From Streptomyces sp. I05A-00742 (GTDB lineage Bacteria > Actinomycetota > Actinomycetes > Streptomycetales > Streptomycetaceae), in assembly GCF_013055795.1 (NCBI RefSeq), contig NZ_JABETO010000002.1, positions 191,738 to 255,737 on the forward strand: a DNA stretch of 64,000 nucleotides, in the 5' to 3' direction. The notes beneath the pieces were generated by a model. It was given only the letters and a program-made list of their open reading frames with translations. It had not been told where the DNA came from and ran no database searches. Both the position numbers and the translations under genes were made by a program. This document shows positions 8,910 to 18,149 of this stretch, piece by piece. Numbering within the stretch: the stretch's first letter is position 1; each line of letters opens with the position of its first letter.

Positions 8910-11900
8910 CCGCAGCAGCTGGTACCAGCCGGTCGTCACCGCACTGGGCCCGTGGCCCGAAGAGCACGCCGGGACCCGGCCCGCCCTGCTCTGCCAGGTC
9001 GAACTCGCCCTCCGGATGATGGAGACCGTTGCGCCCGGCCACTCCGCCGACGGAGCGTGGACGCTCCTCGGCGGCTACGGTCTCCACTTCGTGCGGGCCG
9101 CGAAGCTCCCCACCGGCACGGCCGAACAGGTCGCACTGACCGCGGCCCGGCACCTGCTCTGGCCGATGCGCCGCGGCCGGATGTGGCGGCAGAGCCTGGA
9201 TGCCTACCTGGAACTGCCCGAACGGCTGCGCGCGTACCGTGTCCCGGCGGCCGGGGAGCCCGCTCATCAGGTCCCCCTGAAGGTGGCCGCCGACCGCTTC
9301 GCCACCTACGACGATGCGCTCGCGAACCTCCCTGACTTCTCCACCAAGCCGCTTCCCCGGGCGGAGGCCGGCGAACACCGCTTCATGGATCGCCGGCACC
9401 GGCGTACCTCCGTCACCATCCCCGCCGACCTCGTCCGGGACCCCATGCCCGGTCATCCCCTCACCGCCGATCGCCCGGCCACCGCAAGCCCGCTCGATGT
9501 ACCGCTCGGCGAACTCGCCGACGTGGCCCGGTGGATGGACGAGGAGGAACAGCGGCGCGGACTGAAGGCGGGAAACTGGGCGCAGCGCCTCGACCACCTC
9601 GACCTCGACACCCGTACGCCGGACGAGACAGCTTTCGAAGCAGCATCTGTCCTGCCGCTCGACCGGCTCACCCACCTCGTCGGCATGGTCGGCGCCGGCA
9701 AGTCGACTCTGATGACGCTGCTCGCCGTCTGGGCGCACCAGAACGGCCTGCGCATCACGCTCGTCGTCGGCGATGTGGCCGAACAGCTGGCCCTGACCGA
9801 ACTGTTCCGCGCACTCGGCCTGAGTGCTGCTCCGGTTCAGGGCGGCACGACGCGGCCCCAGCACACCCAGCGGCTGCACCGCCGGCTCGCCGCACGCGGA
9901 GCGCACTCGCTGCTGGCCCATACCGACCCCGTCTTCACCCACCTCAGCACCGCCTGCCCGCTGGACGCCCTACGCGCACTCGACACGTCGGAGCCGCTGC
10001 GCTACGCCGACGCGCCGTGCGGCGCCCTCCACCCCGCACGGCGCCAGGAGACCGCTGAGGAACCGGCGGCCGAGCGCGCCGTACGCAAGCTCGAAAGCGC
10101 TCGAGGAGTTCCGGGGAGAGAGGCAATCGCGGATGACACCGACGAGGAGGAGATGGGCTCTCCGCACGCCTGCCCCCTGTGGAGCGTCTGCCCCCGGCAC
10201 TCCTCCGCGCGCGACCTCGTGGATGCGCTGATCTGGGTGGCCAACCCCGCCAGCCTTGTCCAGACCGCGGTGCCGCGCCAGCTCAACGCCGAGCGGCTGC
10301 GGTATCTGGAACTGGCCTGCCTGCGCAGCGACATCGTGATCGTCGACGAGGCCGACCGCGTACAGATGCAGCTCGACCAGATGTTCGCGCCGTCGGCCAC
10401 GCTCGTTACCACCGGTGTCTCCGACTCCTGGCTGGACCAATTGCAGACCCACGAGATCGCCGAACTCTCCCGGCAGGGACGACTGCAACTCTCCGACCAG
10501 GACGTGGAACGGTGGTCCGCCGCCTTGGACGTCGTCGGATCCGCCGCAGACCGGCTGTACGCCATGCTCATCGACGACGAAGGGCTACGGAACTGGGCAC
10601 AGATCGACTACTTCAGCGCGTGGACGCTTCAGGAAAAGCTGCTGCACGCCTGGTACCCGCCGGCGCAAGGCCGGGCCACGGGGCGACCGGACAGCACGGG
10701 CGAAGAGGACGTCGAGGACGAGAGCACGCTGTACGAAGACGAGGACGGTCCCACGAACGACGGCAATGCCTCTGCGCAGAAGGCTCCCTGGGCGGAGCGC
10801 CGCGCCGAGATCACCGGGTTCTTCGACACCTTCCGCGACGATCCGCTCGGCGGGCGCGGCCCCTACCTGACCCCCGCTGACGAGCTGACCGCTCTCGCCC
10901 ACGACGTCCTGCACACCCTCGACGAGAAGCGGACGCGACGCCGCGTCCGGGCGCTCCTCGACTCGTTCCTCGTCGGAGCACCGGGGCCGGATCAACGCCC
11001 TTCACCCGTCATCAAGCGCGGCAAGGGACCGGCGCCCGAGGACGTTCCCCTCACCGAAGAGTGGCGTGACCTCAACGCGCGTCGCCTGGAGTTCACCCTT
11101 GCCCTCGCCGCCCTGCATCAGCGCCTGGACCGGGTGACGTTCCTGTGGCCCCAGGTTGAGGCCGCGCTGCGGCTCGACTCGGCAAGCCACGAACTGACCC
11201 GCCGCCCGCCCCTCGACTACGCGCCGTTGCTCCCCGAAGCGCCCATGGGCAACGTCCTCGGATTCCAGTACCTGGTGGACGAACGGGCCGCCGCCCGCAA
11301 CAAGGACGGACACCGCACCGGCACCCTGCGCTTCTTCCGCTGCGCGGGCGTGGGCCGCGAACTGCTCCTCAACCTTCCCCAGCTCGGCGCCGACCTCGGC
11401 CGGGGGCAGGCCGGCCCGCACGTCCTGCTCATGTCGGGCACCAGTTGGGCCGGCACCTCCACCCGAGCCCACGTCCTCGCCCCCGTCCGCGCGGTGCTCA
11501 AACCGCAGAGCAAGGCGCTGCGCTCCATCCGGGAAACCGTGTTCCGCACCGAGTTCCTCTACGACGCAGCCGGGCAGCCGATCCGGCTCTCCGGGCAAGA
11601 CCCCGACAAGCGCGAGGACGTCCTGCGCCTGATGATCGACCGGCTGGCCCGGCCCCGGGGCGACGGAAGCGCCTCCCCGCTGCAGAGCGAACTCGCCCAG
11701 ATTCCCGACCAGCGCCGCAAGCGCGCCCTGCTCCTGGTGGGCAGCTACGCGGAGGCCAAGGTGGCCGCCGCCGCCCTGGACGAGATCCCACGCTGGCGCG
11801 GCCGAGTACGCGTCCTGGCTGCCGACGACGCCGAACTGGAGACCGCCATCGACGGCGCAACACCGGCGGGGACTCAGGCGCCGAGTGCGGGAGCGGTGCG

Positions 11901-12627
11901 GCGCGGAGACCTCGCCTCCTTCGCTGACGACCCGGATGCCGAACTGCTCGTGGCCCCCCTGCTCGCCGTGGAGCGAGGGCACAACATCCTGACCACCCCC
12001 CAGCGGCCCGGCGAGGAGAGAGTGGCGGCGTTCGGGACGGTGTTCTTCATGGTTCGCCCACACCCCCGACCCGACGACCTCTCCCTGGCCGTCTTCGCCA
12101 TCAACGACTGGGCAACTCGCTTCGTACGCGGTCAGCTGAGGAGTCCAGAAGGGACGTTCAGCGACATGGTGGCCGAGGCCGACAGCCTGTATGTGGCCGG
12201 CAGCACCTTCAGGACCACTGCGCGCCGCGTATGGCGGCACGTCCTGTCACGGCCCTACATCTACTCCTCGCTCTCCGACGACGAGAAGAAGTCCTTCGCC
12301 TGGGACCAGCTCGTCACCATCTGGCAGGTCATCGGACGCCTCGTCCGCGGCGGCGTCCCCGCCCGCGTCGTGTTCGTCGACGCCGCCTTCGCACCGCAGC
12401 TCGCGGCCGCACAGGCACCCGTTATCGGGCGAGAACGGCGTCCGCGCCGCGCCGGCGACCCGGGACTGCTCGTGCGGCTGCGGGACGTCCTCGCCCCGTA
12501 TTTCGCGGATACCGACACCGCTGCCGTCGGCACGTACCCCGACCCTGCTGACAGCGAACTCGTCAAGCTGCTCTACCGCCCGCTGTACGAGGCACTGTGC
12601 GCCATGGGGGCGCCGCCCGGCCCGTGA
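8902..12627 (+). CDS. PIWI-RE cassette DinG-family helicase
   Basis: Second gene of the PIWI-RE island, 1241 residues. DinG/XPD helicases are 5'-3' enzymes that resolve R-loops and DNA-RNA hybrids. Residues 1-~240 are a cassette-specific N-terminal region (the 'Z' domain). Walker A GMVGAGKST is at 261-269, Walker B/motif II DEAD at 482-485 and motif VI QVIGRLVR at 1142-1149. Between Walker A and motif II are four cysteines (C352, C373, C424, C430), as expected for the iron-sulfur domain of this class. Residues ~600-640 and 690-720 are acidic, low-complexity inserts. Start ATG 8902 is preceded by GGAG and overlaps the upstream stop by 8 nt. The partner is the PIWI-RE protein 95 bp downstream. 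Confidence 0.85.
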   Translation: MRDRSSWYQPVVTALGPWPEEHAGTRPALLCQVELALRMMETVAPGHSADGAWTLLGGYGLHFVRAAKLPTGTAEQVALTAARHLLWPMRRGRMWRQSLDAYLELPERLRAYRVPAAGEPAHQVPLKVAADRFATYDDALANLPDFSTKPLPRAEAGEHRFMDRRHRRTSVTIPADLVRDPMPGHPLTADRPATASPLDVPLGELADVARWMDEEEQRRGLKAGNWAQRLDHLDLDTRTPDETAFEAASVLPLDRLTHLVGMVGAGKSTLMTLLAVWAHQNGLRITLVVGDVAEQLALTELFRALGLSAAPVQGGTTRPQHTQRLHRRLAARGAHSLLAHTDPVFTHLSTACPLDALRALDTSEPLRYADAPCGALHPARRQETAEEPAAERAVRKLESARGVPGREAIADDTDEEEMGSPHACPLWSVCPRHSSARDLVDALIWVANPASLVQTAVPRQLNAERLRYLELACLRSDIVIVDEADRVQMQLDQMFAPSATLVTTGVSDSWLDQLQTHEIAELSRQGRLQLSDQDVERWSAALDVVGSAADRLYAMLIDDEGLRNWAQIDYFSAWTLQEKLLHAWYPPAQGRATGRPDSTGEEDVEDESTLYEDEDGPTNDGNASAQKAPWAERRAEITGFFDTFRDDPLGGRGPYLTPADELTALAHDVLHTLDEKRTRRRVRALLDSFLVGAPGPDQRPSPVIKRGKGPAPEDVPLTEEWRDLNARRLEFTLALAALHQRLDRVTFLWPQVEAALRLDSASHELTRRPPLDYAPLLPEAPMGNVLGFQYLVDERAAARNKDGHRTGTLRFFRCAGVGRELLLNLPQLGADLGRGQAGPHVLLMSGTSWAGTSTRAHVLAPVRAVLKPQSKALRSIRETVFRTEFLYDAAGQPIRLSGQDPDKREDVLRLMIDRLARPRGDGSASPLQSELAQIPDQRRKRALLLVGSYAEAKVAAAALDEIPRWRGRVRVLAADDAELETAIDGATPAGTQAPSAGAVRRGDLASFADDPDAELLVAPLLAVERGHNILTTPQRPGEERVAAFGTVFFMVRPHPRPDDLSLAVFAINDWATRFVRGQLRSPEGTFSDMVAEADSLYVAGSTFRTTARRVWRHVLSRPYIYSSLSDDEKKSFAWDQLVTIWQVIGRLVRGGVPARVVFVDAAFAPQLAAAQAPVIGRERRPRRAGDPGLLVRLRDVLAPYFADTDTAAVGTYPDPADSELVKLLYRPLYEALCAMGAPPGP

Positions 12628-12722
12628 GGCGCCGGCTGAGGCTCCTCAACGTCCTCCAGGTTCAGGACTGTTGAACAGGCGGCGCCCACCCGATCACATA
12701 CGACATCGCAGGGAGAACCGAC

Positions 12723-15700
12723 ATGTACAAGAGCATCCGCCGATCCGCGTACCACCTGGCCGAGGACAGCACCCCCTGGACCGAGGACTTTCAGGCACTC
12801 TCCTTCCCCGAGCACTGGCACGCCGGTCTCCTCGAACTGCACAACCACGGGCGAGACGAGGAGAAGCAGCAGCTGACCCTGCCCACCCGCCGGCTCGACG
12901 GCGTTCTCCAGACCCTCGCCCCCGACGTGATCGTCCGCCCCCGGCCCCGGACCCCCGTCGATTCGGGGCCGCAGACCGCCGAGGACTTCTGGATGTACGT
13001 CCCCGCCTCGGCGCCCGACCCTCTCCCGAACCGCTCGTTGCAGCAACTCCTCGACTCCTGGCTGCGCACTCTCGGCCCCAAGGACGCCGCACAGGATCCC
13101 GGGTTCCGCGCGCTGCTGCTCGCGAGCAGCGCCGACCTGAAGCGGAACCTGCCCGCGTGGCAGCCGGTCACCGGCGTCGAACTGCTCACCACCCCGACCA
13201 CCCCCGGCGGTACTGCCGCCCCCGAACCACGGCAGTTCCAGCTCGCCACCGACGCACTGGCACGCCGCATCCTGACTCTCGACGCCTACCCCTTCGACGG
13301 CGGGGAGCTGCGCTTCCGTGCCCTGCCCCGCGGGCCGCGTGACCAGGGAGCCGAACTCATGTCGCAACCCCTGTGCCGGACCGTCAAGCGCAAGGAGTGG
13401 TGGTTCTCCGTCGTCCTGAACATCTCCCTGCACACCACGCCGTTCGCCCCCAGGCCACGCCTCCACCTGCACTGGGGCGTACGCCGATGGGCCACCCACC
13501 CCCGGGCGACCACCAAACGCCTTGATCTGCCCTACCGGGAGGCCACTACCGTCCATCTACGGCCCACTATCCCCTGGCTGCCCGGAGCGCCACTCACCGA
13601 ACGCTACGCACTCGCCCGCCTTCGCCGCGACCGGGCGGCCGACACCTTCGTCTGGTCGGAGAACGACGCGGCCGGCATCCTGCGCGGACTCAGCCTCGCC
13701 GGTAACTTCCCCGACCCCGAACAACTCCTCACCGAGCCGGTCTCCTGGATCGGCGAGGGCCGCGGCGTCCGCGCAGCCGTGGTCCACAGCACCAGGATGG
13801 GGAAGCACGAGATCGGCACCGGCTTCATGCCCAACCAGCGAGCTCAGCTGACCGAATGGGCCGAGCAGGCCCTCCCCGAAGCGGTGGTCCGGGTGCCCGA
13901 CCTGACCCGCGGGCGCGGCAAGGGCATCGGAGCACCGGGGAACCGGCGGCCCAAGCCGAGGACCGACGAGGCCAAGAAGACCGAGCTGCTGTGCGAGACC
14001 CAGGCGCGGCGCGTGGCACTCGCGGCGCAGTCCCGGATCGCCGGCCACGACCCGGAACAGGACGGCCCGCCGGTGGTGGAGGCCCGGCTGCTGTGGCAGT
14101 CACCCGAGGTTCGAAAGGAAGCGGTGGCGCAGTTCGCCGAGGCCCTGGGACTGGACGGCGATGGCGGCGCCTCCGCCGGCAAGGTCACGGGCCGGGACTT
14201 CGACGATGCCAGGCCCGGATCACCGGTCGTCCTCGAATGGCGGTCGGCGGAACTCACCCTCCGGCTGCGCTGCCTGCCCCTCGCCCACGGACTCGGTGAC
14301 CGGCTCGTGCCCGACCCGGCCGTCAAGGGAAAGGGCGCGGCCATCGCGGCCGCCGTCAGCGAACGCCGTCGTGCCCTGCGCTCATGGCTCCGCGCGGACG
14401 GTGCGGACCCCTCTCGCCCCGGACTCGCCCTGGTGGAGGTCGCCCACCGCAGCACCTTCCGCCCGGCGTCGACGGACCCCAAGTTCGCCGTCCGTCTGGG
14501 GTGCGCCGACGCCGGGCTGCTGACCCAGTTCGTCGTGACCCCGTCCACCGACCGGCAGATCAACAACGTGGACAGCCTCGACCACCGCACCCACAGCTCC
14601 TGGCTCGACGGCCTGCGCCAGCTCGGCGTACGCGTCCTGCCTCAGCACACCCTCGGCGACGACCTCCCCGACGCGCTGCAGTACGCGGCGGTGTGGATGG
14701 TGAAGCGCCGCAAGGACGGTCCGACCCGGCTGCCCAAGCACCTTCCCGTGGCCGTCCTGGTCACCCCGCTGCCGGAGGGGAAGGGCCTCGCGGCCGTACG
14801 CGGCTGGGACGACAGCGCAGGGACGTGGGTGCCCTATCCGCGTTTCCTCCTCGGCCTGGTGAAGCAGGCCGAGATCGCCCCTGAAGCATTCGCGGAACCC
14901 GAGACTACGGACGATGGCCCCTGTTCCGGGACTCCCCGAGTCACCAGCAAGCAGTGGCGCACTAACCTCAGCCAGCAGCGCATGGAGACCGCGGCATTCC
15001 TCCAACGCGTACTGCATTCTCTCCGCGGGCAGCCCACCGCGCTGATCACCCACGCGCAGAACAGCAGGTTGCACTGGCCGTGGCTGCAGGATGGCCGGAC
15101 CGAACAGGACCTGATCAAGACCGGTCACGCCCCGGCAGGCCGACTCGACGACGAACTCCGCCTCGTGCGCGTCCGTGGGCGCGGCGGGCGTGAGACCGCC
15201 CAGTGGTGGGGCCTGGCCGAACCCGCCAAGCCGCATGGACAGCCGGCCGGCTTCTGGACGCAGACACTCCAGAAACAGGACGGGGCGCCCCCACTCGAGC
15301 GGGTCTTCTACAGCACCACCGAACGCCCCGGAACCCATGCGGTCTCGCCGGCCCTCGACCGCCTAGCCACCCGGGTCAACGCGGCAGGCAACCTCACCTC
15401 ACAGGCCGGCACCAGCGCCTGGAACCCGACCCTGGTGGAAATCGCGGTACTGGGCTGCCACGAGGACGACAACCCGGCGGCACCGGTACCGGGAAGACCC
15501 GACGATGCCGAGGCGCTGGCCCTTGCCGTACACCAGCTGCGGCAGGCGCCGGACTACGCCGCAGCGCTGTCCCTCCCGCTCCCTCTCCATTTGGCGGGAC
15601 TGGCCCAGGCGTACGTCCTTCCGATGCTGGCCGAGCACGTTGGGAACTCCAGCGAGGAAACGGAAGAGTCTGCTGCGGAGCAGAGTGGGAACGGCCTGGA

Positions 15701-15785
15701 CCCGGACCTGACCGACGAGGCCGGACTGACCACCGAGCCCGACGTGGACGATGACGATGCGGCGGAGCCGCGCAGCGCTTCGTGA
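12723..15785 (+). CDS. PIWI-RE family protein (divergent prokaryotic Argonaute/PIWI module)
   Basis: Third gene and hallmark of the island, 1020 residues. The PIWI-RE family combines an N-terminal X domain, a MID-like guide-binding domain and an RNase H fold PIWI domain, and is named for a conserved Arg and Glu. Seen here: a KRKEWWFS...LHLHWGVRRW segment (~residues 220-260) typical of the X domain; ALITHAQNSRLHWPWLQ (~785); R823-E824 in RETAQW; and E906 in WNPTLVEIAVLG, then the LPLHLAGLAQAYVLP helix (~965). These place the RNase H/PIWI part at ~640-980. I could not assign a full catalytic Asp set, so cleavage activity is uncertain. The acidic last 40 residues look disordered. GGGAGAA precedes ATG. 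It presumably binds a short nucleic acid guide and works with the helicase and REase-fold protein. Confidence 0.82.
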   Translation: MYKSIRRSAYHLAEDSTPWTEDFQALSFPEHWHAGLLELHNHGRDEEKQQLTLPTRRLDGVLQTLAPDVIVRPRPRTPVDSGPQTAEDFWMYVPASAPDPLPNRSLQQLLDSWLRTLGPKDAAQDPGFRALLLASSADLKRNLPAWQPVTGVELLTTPTTPGGTAAPEPRQFQLATDALARRILTLDAYPFDGGELRFRALPRGPRDQGAELMSQPLCRTVKRKEWWFSVVLNISLHTTPFAPRPRLHLHWGVRRWATHPRATTKRLDLPYREATTVHLRPTIPWLPGAPLTERYALARLRRDRAADTFVWSENDAAGILRGLSLAGNFPDPEQLLTEPVSWIGEGRGVRAAVVHSTRMGKHEIGTGFMPNQRAQLTEWAEQALPEAVVRVPDLTRGRGKGIGAPGNRRPKPRTDEAKKTELLCETQARRVALAAQSRIAGHDPEQDGPPVVEARLLWQSPEVRKEAVAQFAEALGLDGDGGASAGKVTGRDFDDARPGSPVVLEWRSAELTLRLRCLPLAHGLGDRLVPDPAVKGKGAAIAAAVSERRRALRSWLRADGADPSRPGLALVEVAHRSTFRPASTDPKFAVRLGCADAGLLTQFVVTPSTDRQINNVDSLDHRTHSSWLDGLRQLGVRVLPQHTLGDDLPDALQYAAVWMVKRRKDGPTRLPKHLPVAVLVTPLPEGKGLAAVRGWDDSAGTWVPYPRFLLGLVKQAEIAPEAFAEPETTDDGPCSGTPRVTSKQWRTNLSQQRMETAAFLQRVLHSLRGQPTALITHAQNSRLHWPWLQDGRTEQDLIKTGHAPAGRLDDELRLVRVRGRGGRETAQWWGLAEPAKPHGQPAGFWTQTLQKQDGAPPLERVFYSTTERPGTHAVSPALDRLATRVNAAGNLTSQAGTSAWNPTLVEIAVLGCHEDDNPAAPVPGRPDDAEALALAVHQLRQAPDYAAALSLPLPLHLAGLAQAYVLPMLAEHVGNSSEETEESAAEQSGNGLDPDLTDEAGLTTEPDVDDDDAAEPRSAS

Positions 15786-16081
15786 GCCGGGTCGTCAATT
15801 GATCGCCGGCGGAGTCTTCGAGTTCTTGCTGGCACCGGATGCCGGATCCGCGAGCAACTGGCGGCACGACCATCGTCTCTTCCCCACCAGCTGCCCCCTA
15901 CCTCGATCATCGGCAACGCGCCACCGGGGTACACATGTTCAGTCGTTTAGCCAACACCAACGGGGCACGTCAGGTATACCTGATGTGCCGATCAGGTTCG
16001 CGCATCAGCCAGCTGAGGGAAACAGCACAACCTCACTTTAAGCGCAAATCACCCGCACAGGACACCTACATCTTAACGAAA
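15786..16081. other. Gene-poor spacer between PIWI-RE and DUF262 genes
   Basis: A frame stays open through this ~296-bp stretch into the DUF262 gene, but its translation is low in hydrophobic patterns and matches no domain, so I treat it as non-coding. G+C falls steadily from here toward the DUF262 gene. No clear terminator hairpin or promoter pair was found. Confidence 0.4.
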
Positions 16082-17806
16082 GTGACAACATTGAACACTG
16101 CCGGCCTCGACACTCAACCCAGTGCCGATACTTATGAACTCGAAGATCTGATCCCTCGCGCTTGGGCAGGACACGTACGCATTCCACACTTCCAGCGAGG
16201 TTTCCGCTGGGGCGCCGAAGATGTACTTCGCCTGTTCGATAGCATTGTCCGCGGATATCCCATTGGCAGTCTCCTTCTCTGGGTACGGAACTCGCCCGCC
16301 GAGCATCTCAAACTGGGCTCTCTCTCAATAGCTGCCCCTCACTCCGAGAATGCTCTCTGGGTAGTCGACGGCCAGCAACGCATCACGAGCCTCGCCAACG
16401 CCCTACACCCTGACGGGAATCGTAACAGTCCGTTCACAGTTCACTACGATCTGGCAGAACAGGAATTTATCGCTCGATCAATACACCCATCTCCCCACCA
16501 AATCCCCGCCCACACCCTCTTTGACCTCGACAAGCTGCTTGATTATTTCGACACTACCGGCAAGAGCGCCAAAGCGTATTTTCCAATCGCCCGCCAAGTC
16601 GCCAAGAGACTACGCCAGTTCAAAATCCCAGTCTACCTTGTCAAACAAGAAGACCAGGATGTCCTCACCGACATCTTCGACCGAATGAATAATTTTGGCA
16701 AAAGATTGAGTCGTGCCGAGATCTTCTCCGCCCTATTCGCCGGCGACGAGGAGGGGGCAGACGATCGACTCACCATTTCCACCATTGCTGCGCAAATCGA
16801 TTCCTTGACCGGATTTGGGTCAATTGATTCCGACACCGTACTGCACGCGATACTGGCCCGCCGTGGTCCCGACCCCTCGCGCGAAATTCGCCTGGAGTTC
16901 GACGATGCCAGACGTCGAACAAAGTCAGACTTCCCAGGAGAAGATCGGGATACCGCCTTCGCAGAGGGCCAAGTGGCACTCCAACGTGCCGTCCAGTTCC
17001 TACAGCAGACTGCAGGAGTCCCGCATCTGTCGATGGTCCCCTACAAGGCCATGCTCGTCGTACTCACTCGATTCTTTGCACACTTCCCGGAACCAGGGGA
17101 ACGACACCGCCAGTTGCTAAGACGTCTCTACTGGCGCGTAGTGCTCACCGGCCCTGCCGTCTTCAAAGGAAGCTTCACTTCACTTGCACGAGTACTGTGC
17201 TCGTACATCTATCCTCACAACGAACAGCGTTCCATCCGGGATTTGCTGGGCTCCCTCAAAGACGCTACTCCCTACAGCCCAAGCACACTTAAGTTTCGGA
17301 CGAATGAGGCAACATCCAAGATTATTCTGTGTTCGTGGTGGGAGCTACGACCGCGCTCCCCCTTCACCGGAGAGGCCTACGATCTCCGAGATCTCGCAGA
17401 AGCGCTTATCCAGCAGACCACCGCTGCCGGAGTAGTGCACCGAATTTACCAACGCGGCATCGAACAGACGCAACAGCTCTGGGCCGCCAATAGACTGTTC
17501 GTGCCAAGCGCCACCGAGCCGGCGCACGAGTTCCCCACAAGATTCACACAGCGCCCTTTCGGCCTAGATGACGTCACCTGGAGCGCGGTTCTCCGCTCGT
17601 ACTGCCTGGATGGCCAAACCGTCGCACACCTCAATAAAGGCAATCTCAAGGGGTTCTTGAATCGACGTCAAGAGCTTATCGATTCCCAGCTCGAGAGCTT
17701 CCTGTCCCGCATGGCCGAATGGGACTATGCAGACACACCGCCACTGCAAGAGCTAAATTTCGACGAAATCGACGAGTGGACCAATCTACCCGATACCTCA
17801 ATGTGA
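16082..17806 (+). CDS. DUF262 (GmrS/ParB-like) protein
   Basis: DUF262 proteins are the GmrS half of type IV modification-dependent restriction enzymes or stand-alone defence factors that bind and hydrolyse nucleotides. Key motifs are present: IPHFQRGFRW (~residues 36-45), the YPIGSLLLW helix, and the ParB-like catalytic VDGQQRITSL (~95-104). No HNH/DUF1524 nuclease domain is visible in the C-terminal ~300 residues, and no GmrD-like partner follows. The start is uncertain: GTG at 16082 begins the conserved region, and in-frame starts reach back to 15839. Codons are much less GC-biased than in the neighbours (many A/T third positions), consistent with separate, recent acquisition at the edge of the island. 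Confidence 0.75.
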   Translation: MTTLNTAGLDTQPSADTYELEDLIPRAWAGHVRIPHFQRGFRWGAEDVLRLFDSIVRGYPIGSLLLWVRNSPAEHLKLGSLSIAAPHSENALWVVDGQQRITSLANALHPDGNRNSPFTVHYDLAEQEFIARSIHPSPHQIPAHTLFDLDKLLDYFDTTGKSAKAYFPIARQVAKRLRQFKIPVYLVKQEDQDVLTDIFDRMNNFGKRLSRAEIFSALFAGDEEGADDRLTISTIAAQIDSLTGFGSIDSDTVLHAILARRGPDPSREIRLEFDDARRRTKSDFPGEDRDTAFAEGQVALQRAVQFLQQTAGVPHLSMVPYKAMLVVLTRFFAHFPEPGERHRQLLRRLYWRVVLTGPAVFKGSFTSLARVLCSYIYPHNEQRSIRDLLGSLKDATPYSPSTLKFRTNEATSKIILCSWWELRPRSPFTGEAYDLRDLAEALIQQTTAAGVVHRIYQRGIEQTQQLWAANRLFVPSATEPAHEFPTRFTQRPFGLDDVTWSAVLRSYCLDGQTVAHLNKGNLKGFLNRRQELIDSQLESFLSRMAEWDYADTPPLQELNFDEIDEWTNLPDTSM

Positions 17807-18149
17807 AAGGTTCTACGCCGCCCCACTCCATAAAGCTGACCCGAGCGCTCTGCCGACAAAACGGATACTACTCGCATTATTGGCAGCGATACCTATCCCG
17901 AGCAAGAAGAGTCCACTCGCGTCCGGCTGTGCCCGACAGGCCGAGCACAGCATCCACCGAGAACATTTAGTGGGAGCACACCCACAGAACCGAGGAACAC
18001 TGGCACACCTATTCGAGAGCGCATATCTTCGCTTCAATGCTCACAGAGCCCACAAGACGTGTTGCGCGAAAGACCTGTCTCTCGAACCACTGATAGGCGT
18101 GGGCAGAAGAGTGTCTGGACGCCATTACCACGTCTTCAGGTATAGATGA
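17807..18149. other. AT-rich gene-poor stretch at the island edge
   Basis: This 343-bp stretch lies between the DUF262 gene and the RNA methyltransferase gene. Short frames of 74-89 residues exist on both strands, but none has a ribosome site plus a credible protein pattern. Its composition resembles the DUF262 gene rather than the core genes to the right, so the junction between acquired and core DNA probably lies close to 18130-18150. Confidence 0.45.

Noticed and set aside
1..15785. BREX, Pgl or DISARM system
   Set aside because: A kinase and methylase are present, but no PglZ phosphatase, BrxC/BrxL-type ATPase, DUF1998 or DrmA-type helicase. The PIWI-RE cassette explains the core better.
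17813..18037. 74-codon - strand frame after the DUF262 gene
   Set aside because: No ribosome site, no domain pattern, and AT-rich codons with no coding bias.
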